From the IMG/VR virus record IMGVR_UViG_3300018420_000105, positions 1 through 25,022 of that record: DNA of 25,022 nt; one strand, given 5' to 3'. Below, one piece after another: positions 21,382-25,022 of the stretch. This DNA is from a virus. The notes beneath the pieces are model-generated. The model was not told the DNA's origin, did not search any database, and saw nothing but the letters and a program-made list of their open reading frames with translations. Positions within the stretch are counted from its first letter, which is position 1; each line of letters opens with the position of its first letter. A program made the translations under genes and the position numbers.

Positions 21382-22451
21382 GAGCCTATTACAACGAATT
21401 TGAGCCCTTTGCGGCGCATTGGCTGCGCGAATTGATACGTGAGGGGCTTATACCAGAAGGGGACGTGGACGAACGCTCAATCACGGACGTGGAGCCTACG
21501 GACCTCAAAGATTACACACAGTGCCATTTTTTCGCAGGGATTGGGGGATGGGCATATGCAACTCGACTTGCTCGATGGCCTGACTCCAGACCCATCTGGA
21601 CCGGATCGCCGCCCTGTCAGCCTTTCAGCGCAGCTGGGAAGCGGCTCGGAACAGAAGACGAGCGACACCTCTGGCCTGTCTGGTTCGACCTCGTGCGGGA
21701 GTGCAGACCTCCAACAATTTTTGGTGAGCAGGTTAGCGCAGCGATTAGGCACGGGTGGCTCGACCAACTCCAAGAAGACTTGGAAGCAAGTGACTACGCC
21801 GTCGGGTCGGTCATTGTCCCGGCTTCAGGTGTCGGCGCCCTGCACAAGCGAGACCGGCTATGGTTCGTGGCCTACTGCCGCAGCAACGGATCACAAGGGT
21901 GGTTATCAAGGCGGCAGGATCAGGAACGGGAAGTGGAGCGTGGACAGGCTCGATGTGGCAGCGCAGCTGACCGCTTGGCTGACTCCGACGACCTCCGATA
22001 TGAACGGAGTGAGGAAACTGGATGGCAAGCGGAGCGGCGGTCTGAACACACAAGTGCAAGCGAACACGTTGTGGGGAACTCCAGTGTCAAATCCAGCGAA
22101 CGGTTCACCGGAAGCCTTCCTCGAGAGAAAACGAAAAGCGGTAGCGAAGGGCTCAAAAATGGGAATTTGTTTGAGCGACATTCAGATGCAAGCGAAAACG
22201 GTGCCGTGGCCGACAGTGACAACTCAGGACAACGCTCAGATGGCGGGCCAGCACAGCAAGACCAATGGGACAACACTTGGGGGCGCTGTCAGGCAGTGCA
22301 ATGCAAAGACGGAAAAGTCCGCGCCATCCCAACTGAACCCGCGCTTTTCCCTTTGGCTGATGGGATACCCAATCGAGTGGGCATTCTCAGGGGAGCGGGT
22401 AACGCCATTGTCCCGCAGGTCGCGGCAGAAATCTTGAAGATATTCACATGA
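21378..22451 (+). CDS. C5-cytosine DNA methyltransferase
   Basis: 357 aa from GTG 21378. It transfers a methyl group from S-adenosylmethionine to cytosine C5, likely to protect phage DNA from host restriction. The motifs in order are FFAGIGGWAYA (51-61, SAM loop), GSPPCQPFS with catalytic Cys80, FGEQV (115-119, ENV motif with Gln for Asn), GALHKRDRLWFVA (153-165, QRR motif), and near the end PLADGIPNRVG and GAGNAIVPQVAAEI (motifs IX/X). Residues 170-300 are a hydrophilic Ser/Glu/Arg/Gly-rich stretch. The +1-shifted frame over the same bases encodes a second protein-like product. Recognition sequence unknown. Confidence 0.88.
   Translation: MRAYYNEFEPFAAHWLRELIREGLIPEGDVDERSITDVEPTDLKDYTQCHFFAGIGGWAYATRLARWPDSRPIWTGSPPCQPFSAAGKRLGTEDERHLWPVWFDLVRECRPPTIFGEQVSAAIRHGWLDQLQEDLEASDYAVGSVIVPASGVGALHKRDRLWFVAYCRSNGSQGWLSRRQDQEREVERGQARCGSAADRLADSDDLRYERSEETGWQAERRSEHTSASEHVVGNSSVKSSERFTGSLPREKTKSGSEGLKNGNLFERHSDASENGAVADSDNSGQRSDGGPAQQDQWDNTWGRCQAVQCKDGKVRAIPTEPALFPLADGIPNRVGILRGAGNAIVPQVAAEILKIFT
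21556..22437 (+). CDS. Overlapping-frame LNP...WLMGYP protein nested in the methyltransferase gene
   Basis: 293 aa from ATG 21556, which has GGGGGA ten to thirteen bases upstream; the frame itself is open from 21439. It lies wholly inside the methyltransferase gene in another frame. It is not random-looking: SADLQQFLVSRLAQRLGTGG, STNSKKTWKQVTTPSGRS, GSWPTAAATDHKGGY, WGTPVSNPANGSPEAF, VPWPTVTTQDN and LNPRFSLWLMGYPIEWA are segments I recognise from conserved phage hypothetical proteins (SWPTP..TD and LNP..VEWLMG.P..W), known to accompany phage cytosine methyltransferases. The function is unknown; repeated W-P-T motifs suggest a compact repeated fold. Confidence 0.7.
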   Translation: MQLDLLDGLTPDPSGPDRRPVSLSAQLGSGSEQKTSDTSGLSGSTSCGSADLQQFLVSRLAQRLGTGGSTNSKKTWKQVTTPSGRSLSRLQVSAPCTSETGYGSWPTAAATDHKGGYQGGRIRNGKWSVDRLDVAAQLTAWLTPTTSDMNGVRKLDGKRSGGLNTQVQANTLWGTPVSNPANGSPEAFLERKRKAVAKGSKMGICLSDIQMQAKTVPWPTVTTQDNAQMAGQHSKTNGTTLGGAVRQCNAKTEKSAPSQLNPRFSLWLMGYPIEWAFSGERVTPLSRRSRQKS

Positions 22452-22696
22452 AACCACGTAAAGGCAAGGCAAAGGTCAAGGTGACCGCGTCGGGCAAAAA
22501 GGTCTCATACGGCCAGGCGGGCAAGGCCAAAGACGGTGGACCTCGCGTGCGCCCAGGAACAGCTAAGGGCGATTCCTACTGCGCCAGGAGCGCAGGGCAG
22601 ATGAAGGCGAGCCCGAAGGCCGCCAAGAATCCTAACAGCCCGCTACGGCTGTCTCGGAAACGATGGAAGTGTAAGGGGACGAAGAGTGCCACGTAA
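22448..22696 (+). CDS. Very basic small protein (DUF6321-like)
   Basis: 82 aa from ATG 22448, overlapping the methyltransferase stop (ATGA). Lys, Arg and Gly dominate: KPRKGKAKVKVTASGKKVSY, then GDSYCARSAGQMK and NPNSPLRLSRKRWKCKGTKS. The last two stretches match a domain of unknown function I know from phage proteins (number from memory). Two Cys may bind metal. Such charge suggests DNA or RNA binding or compaction, which is inference. First of three consecutive basic genes. Confidence 0.75.
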   Translation: MKPRKGKAKVKVTASGKKVSYGQAGKAKDGGPRVRPGTAKGDSYCARSAGQMKASPKAAKNPNSPLRLSRKRWKCKGTKSAT

Positions 22697-22844
22697 GAAA
22701 GGCTTGTACGCCAACATTCAAGCGAAGCGAAAGCGCATCAAGGCCGGTAGCGGCGAGAAGATGCGTAAGCCAGGGAGCAAGGGCGCTCCAACGTCTAAAC
22801 AGTTCAAGGCCGCGGCTAAGACCGCGAAGGGGAAGAAGAAGTGA
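22686..22844 (+). CDS. Very basic small protein (DUF5872-like)
   Basis: 52 aa from GTG 22686 to TGA 22842-22844, overlapping the previous gene by 11 nt. It begins MPRKKGLYANIQAKRKRIKA, followed by GSGEKMRKPGSKGAPT and a Lys/Ala tail. The GLYANI...KRI..GSGEKMR.PG..GAPT pattern is one I know from a short domain of unknown function in phages and algal viruses (number from memory). It is about 40% Lys plus Arg, suggesting nucleic acid contact. Confidence 0.75.
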   Translation: MPRKKGLYANIQAKRKRIKAGSGEKMRKPGSKGAPTSKQFKAAAKTAKGKKK

Positions 22845-22951
22845 AGGGTAAGCATTCCAGAGCTGGGCTACACGGCGGCAAAAGGTCAGGCATGCCATAT
22901 GGCAAGAAGGCGGCTAAGAAGACAGCTAAGAGGACTCCTAAGCGCAAATAG
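22841..22951 (+). CDS. 36-aa very basic peptide
   Basis: GTG 22841 overlaps the previous TGA (GTGA), with GGGGAAG eight to fourteen bases upstream. It reads MKGKHSRAGLHGGKRSGMPY and then an AlaLys/Lys-rich tail (GKKAAKKTAKRTPKRK), resembling histone H1 tails. It is short, but the strong ribosome site and its coupled position support it as real. The function is unknown; DNA compaction is plausible. Confidence 0.6.
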   Translation: MKGKHSRAGLHGGKRSGMPYGKKAAKKTAKRTPKRK

Positions 22952-22971
22952 AACCATAAGCAAGGAACGCT

Positions 22972-23478
22972 ATGGATTATGTTGAGATAAAGCTAGACCT
23001 GTCAGAGATGATGGACGCGATTACCGCTGGGGCATTCAGGAACATTGAGTGCATCCGCAACAACGCGACGGTGATATATGGCCAGGACGAGTCAATGACC
23101 TGGGACCATAACATCGAGGGTGCTATGGGCGAGAAGGCGGTGGCCAAGTACCTGGATAGATACTGGCAGGGCAAGGGCCAGATGCGCGGCGACGACGTGT
23201 CCATCTATCAGGTCAGGGCATCAACTCATGACAACGCACACCTGGTACTCCATGAGCGTGACGCTAACGATAAGTGGTTCTTCCTGGTGACAGGCCGCTG
23301 CGGCGACTACAGGGTCCACGGTGGGATCATGGCCAGAGACGGGAAGCGGCAAGAGTTCTACCACGATAAGTTCCAGAAGGGCAGACCAGCATACTGGGTG
23401 CCGCAAAGCAGTTTATCCCATGAGTACCCAAACGCCCGAGGATATTGCGGCGAGTGTGGTGCCTTCATAACCACTTAG
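22972..23478 (+). CDS. Phage protein with possible PD-(D/E)XK-like core
   Basis: 168 aa from ATG 22972, with AAGGA six bases upstream. The core reads GAMGEKAVAKYLDRYWQGKG, then RGDDVSIYQVRAS, HLVLHERDANDKWFFLVTGR and PAYWVPQSSL. I know this order from conserved phage proteins. Glu (GE), Asp (DDV) and QVR can be fitted to the E-D-(E/Q)xK pattern of PD-(D/E)XK nucleases, with Arg in place of Lys. Two Cys pairs at the end (CGECGAF) add a small zinc-like knuckle. Activity is unproven. It may degrade DNA or be an inactive relative. Confidence 0.6.
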   Translation: MDYVEIKLDLSEMMDAITAGAFRNIECIRNNATVIYGQDESMTWDHNIEGAMGEKAVAKYLDRYWQGKGQMRGDDVSIYQVRASTHDNAHLVLHERDANDKWFFLVTGRCGDYRVHGGIMARDGKRQEFYHDKFQKGRPAYWVPQSSLSHEYPNARGYCGECGAFITT

Positions 23479-23491
23479 GAGTTAGAACCCT

Positions 23492-23704
23492 ATGACAACC
23501 CTGAAAGCAGCGCTTGAAGCGAAGATAGCTAAAGAACGCACAATGCAGCGTTACATAGACATTGAGTCAGAGATCAGCAAAGCGATTATTAGCAGTGCGG
23601 CTAACGCGGCAAACGAAGACGGAAATGCGGCGATGAAGCACTCTCAATCTGTACTAAATCTAAGTAACGCTCTAAGTACACTTAGAAGGGATGTATTTGA
23701 ATAA
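23492..23704 (+). CDS. Small helical protein
   Basis: 70 aa from ATG 23492, with GGAG about 10 nt upstream. Mainly one or two helices (LKAALEAKIAKERTMQRYID, AAMKHSQSVLNLSNALSTLR). No membrane segment and no known motif. The gene is cotranscribed with the preceding gene (13 nt gap) and is the last clearly supported gene before the structured non-coding region. Confidence 0.6.
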   Translation: MTTLKAALEAKIAKERTMQRYIDIESEISKAIISSAANAANEDGNAAMKHSQSVLNLSNALSTLRRDVFE

Positions 23705-23840
23705 TCAAAGCCATAATCTTTGGAATCATCCTAAGCACTGTAGTGGTGTGTCACACGCTGTAGGTAGAGGCAGTGCAGCATTAAGCATTGCACAGTTCAG
23801 CATTCAGCAAGTACTACTGGGGGAGGATATTTCTCTGTAA
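23691..23840 (+). CDS. Possible 49-aa overlapping ORF
   Basis: ATG 23691 with AAGGG touching it; stop TAA 23838-23840. The product (MYLNNQSHNLWNHPKHCSGV, then AALSIAQFSIQQVLLGED) has no match I know. It overlaps the previous gene by 14 nt and ends inside a hairpin. It may be chance. Confidence 0.25.
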   Translation: MYLNNQSHNLWNHPKHCSGVSHAVGRGSAALSIAQFSIQQVLLGEDISL

Positions 23841-24096
23841 CAGAGAATCTGATCCCCGAAACGCGCGCGCGACGATAGCGCCAGGGCATGCCCGAATCAA
23901 GGCATTTCCAGGGTCGCGAACCACAAGATATAGGGGTCAGTTGTCAAACTCAGGGCCAGTTTAGGCTAAGTCATTGATTTATAACGATTCACTAATTCCA
24001 GTAATAGTTATTACCGGAAATAGCGATTTTGAATGACCCCCCCCTTGATCACAGGTCGCCCCTATACATAGAAATACACCCACACTGTAACTCCCA
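23705..24096. other. Structured non-coding region upstream of the lipase gene
   Basis: About 390 bp with no convincing gene apart from the weak ORF at 23691-23840. It contains a two-step stem-loop: TTCTCTG-TAA-CAGAGAA (23831-23847) with outer GGGGA/TCCCC arms (23820-23824, 23853-23857). It also holds a GC-alternating run (ACGCGCGCGCG), GGGCATGCCC (23886-23895), an AT-rich dyad GTAATA-GT-TATTAC with TTCC/GGAA outer arms (about 23995-24020), and a run of eight C (24037-24044). I see no T-run after the first hairpin, so it is not a plain intrinsic terminator. Confidence 0.5.
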
Positions 24097-24780
24097 ATGC
24101 ACTCAAAAATTCTCAATGCTGCGCGTTTCTCAAAAAGCGCTTATTCATCTGTCCGCGTACCGGGAAACCTGGCGCACAAGTTCCACAACAAGTGGACTAG
24201 TTCGACTTGGTTTTACCTTGAGGAGGATGACACTAACTGGATCATCCACCGTGGTTCTCAGCAGCCCCGCGACGTGGTGGTGGATTTATTGGCTTACCCG
24301 CCCATTCGGCATTTGGGCAACTGGGTCCACATGGGATTTGGGTTAGCGCACAAGTCCATCCAGAAAAATTTGAAAAAAATTTTGGAAAGGGTGCAGAAAA
24401 ACGGGAAGCCGTTGATTTGCACGGGTCATTCGTTAGGTGCGGTCCAGGCTGAATATACCCATCTGCAGGCTGTTCAACTTGGCATTCCTTCAACGTTATT
24501 GGCGTTTGGTAAGCCCAGGGGTTTTCTAAAGCGATCTAAGAAGCGTTTCCCGGATCAGTCGGTTTGGAGTGTCTGTTCGGGTTCTGACATTGTCTGCCGC
24601 GTTCCCCGCCTTGGCTTTACGGTTGGGTGCAGTTCCCAGAACTTCGTTTTGCTGGCGAACAATGGTGACACCTACGTGAACCCTGATCATAAGTTTGTTG
24701 AGGATGATTTTTCCTACAGGGACATGGTGTCGGACCATTCGATGGATTTGTATTTGAAAAGGCTAAAGGAGTTGGCGTGA
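24097..24780 (+). CDS. Class 3 lipase-family hydrolase
   Basis: 227 aa from ATG 24097; an in-frame stop lies just upstream, and no Shine-Dalgarno site is visible. It has an alpha/beta-hydrolase fold with nucleophile elbow GHSLGAVQAE (Ser112), acid SGSDIVCRVP (Asp164) and base VSDHSMDLYL (His214). The strand WIIHRGSQQPRDVVVDLLAY (48-67) is the first core strand, with the oxyanion-region pattern of fungal-type lipases (RG...D...D). No signal peptide, so it would need lysis or a partner to reach its lipid. It is translationally coupled to a small lipoprotein. Possible roles are membrane lipid cleavage at lysis, host-lipid use or envelope attack; which one is unclear. Confidence 0.87.
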   Translation: MHSKILNAARFSKSAYSSVRVPGNLAHKFHNKWTSSTWFYLEEDDTNWIIHRGSQQPRDVVVDLLAYPPIRHLGNWVHMGFGLAHKSIQKNLKKILERVQKNGKPLICTGHSLGAVQAEYTHLQAVQLGIPSTLLAFGKPRGFLKRSKKRFPDQSVWSVCSGSDIVCRVPRLGFTVGCSSQNFVLLANNGDTYVNPDHKFVEDDFSYRDMVSDHSMDLYLKRLKELA

Positions 24781-24992
24781 AGAGACTTATTTTGCTGTTA
24801 CCGTTTTTACAGGGCTGTGCTGTTGCGGACATGGTTATTGAGAACACTGCTGTGTACTGCAGCCCCCCGTATGTTTTGGCTCGGAGTGCTGCTAGGAGCG
24901 TGGTTACTTTGACCACTGGAATTGCTGTTGTTGACACCTGTGAGGCTTTGGAGGTTTTGGATGGCGCAGCCACTGACGAAGAAGCAACTTAG
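24777..24992 (+). CDS. Small outer-membrane-type lipoprotein
   Basis: 71 aa from GTG 24777, overlapping the lipase stop (GTGA). MKRLILLLPFLQGCAV is a lipoprotein signal peptide with lipobox L-Q-G-C, so the mature protein starts at Cys14 and carries lipid. The rest has two more Cys (VYCSPPY, VDTCEAL) that could pair, and an acidic end. It is the size of Rz1-type spanins but not Pro-rich. An Rz partner is not seen. It could guide or hold the lipase at the membrane, or be a superinfection-exclusion lipoprotein. Confidence 0.75.
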   Translation: MKRLILLLPFLQGCAVADMVIENTAVYCSPPYVLARSAARSVVTLTTGIAVVDTCEALEVLDGAATDEEAT

Positions 24993-25022
24993 GCTAAAGA
25001 CTCAGAACGCGACTTTGGGTGA
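24961..25022 (+). CDS. Start of the next gene (3' truncated)
   Basis: ATG 24961 has GGAGG six bases upstream and runs off the right edge after about 20 codons (MAQPLTKKQLRLKTQNATLG). It overlaps the lipoprotein gene by 32 nt. Basic start; family not identifiable. By position it may open the packaging genes. Confidence 0.5.
   Translation, partial: MAQPLTKKQLRLKTQNATLG

Noticed and set aside
23701-23763. A hydrophobic 20-residue frame (IIKAIIFGIILSTVVVCHTL)
   Set aside because: It would have to start with ATA directly after a stop codon and has no ribosome site. Probably chance.
24029-24346. A 105-aa frame overlapping the lipase start
   Set aside because: It reads through the C8 run in another frame over the lipase core and has no protein-like motif, while the lipase frame has a full catalytic triad.

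Overview
The window looks like part of a temperate tailed-phage genome (Caudoviricetes). The host is probably a gammaproteobacterium. This rests on the lambda-like order of the early genes (int-xis-exo-annealase, then repressor, then DNA-binding proteins, O-like initiator, helicase, ninB, ninG, Q-like, lysozyme), on bacterial Shine-Dalgarno sites, and on an attP core that matches the 3' end of a gammaproteobacterial tRNA-Glu as I remember it. No host housekeeping gene is visible. The structural genes run straight through attP into int, so this is the virion or circular form (or an assembly of it), not an integrated prophage cut at an att site. Terminase, portal, capsid and most tail genes lie outside the window.

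Layout. 1-8588 (+): end of the late operon. It holds a tail-fibre-assembly-type chaperone (5' truncated), an unknown protein with a FliK-like C-terminus, a 3TM holin, an XhlA-like protein, a P22 gp10-like tail protein, a small protein, and three large proteins resembling internal or ejection proteins of marine phages (833, 399 and 469 aa). 8589-8824: attP. 8825-12489 (-): integrase, excisionase, an SSB-like small protein, YqaJ exonuclease, ERF annealing protein, a small membrane ORF, and a CI-like repressor. 12490-12677: early control region. 12678-18009 (+): two or three small DNA-binding proteins, a CHC2 zinc-finger protein, an O-like initiator with a probable internal origin, a DnaB-type ATPase, NinB, a 42-aa protein, NinG, a Q-like protein and a SAR-type endolysin. 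17990-20514 (+): a staphylococcal-nuclease-like protein and an unrecognised 704-aa protein. 20408-21125 (-): a small-gene island divergent from the next block. 21205-23704 (+): a zinc-ribbon protein, a C5-cytosine methyltransferase carrying a second protein in another frame, three very basic small proteins, a possible PD-(D/E)XK protein and a small helical protein. 23705-24096: structured non-coding DNA. 24097-25022 (+): a class 3 lipase, a lipoprotein, and the start of another gene.

How it works together. Integrase and excisionase act on attP. Exonuclease, annealase and the SSB-like protein form a Red-like recombination module, with NinB and NinG as accessory factors. The O-like protein and helicase replicate the phage. 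The Q-like protein probably turns on late genes. A set of short inverted repeats at the early promoters, described below, probably forms the lysis-lysogeny switch. The repressor has lost both expected S24 autoprotease residues, so the inducing signal may not be RecA-stimulated self-cleavage.

The points I find most unusual are the roughly 880-nt dual-coding methyltransferase locus, the shared operator-in-spacer promoter design, the non-cleavable-looking repressor, the probable origin inside the initiator gene, and the lipase/lipoprotein pair.
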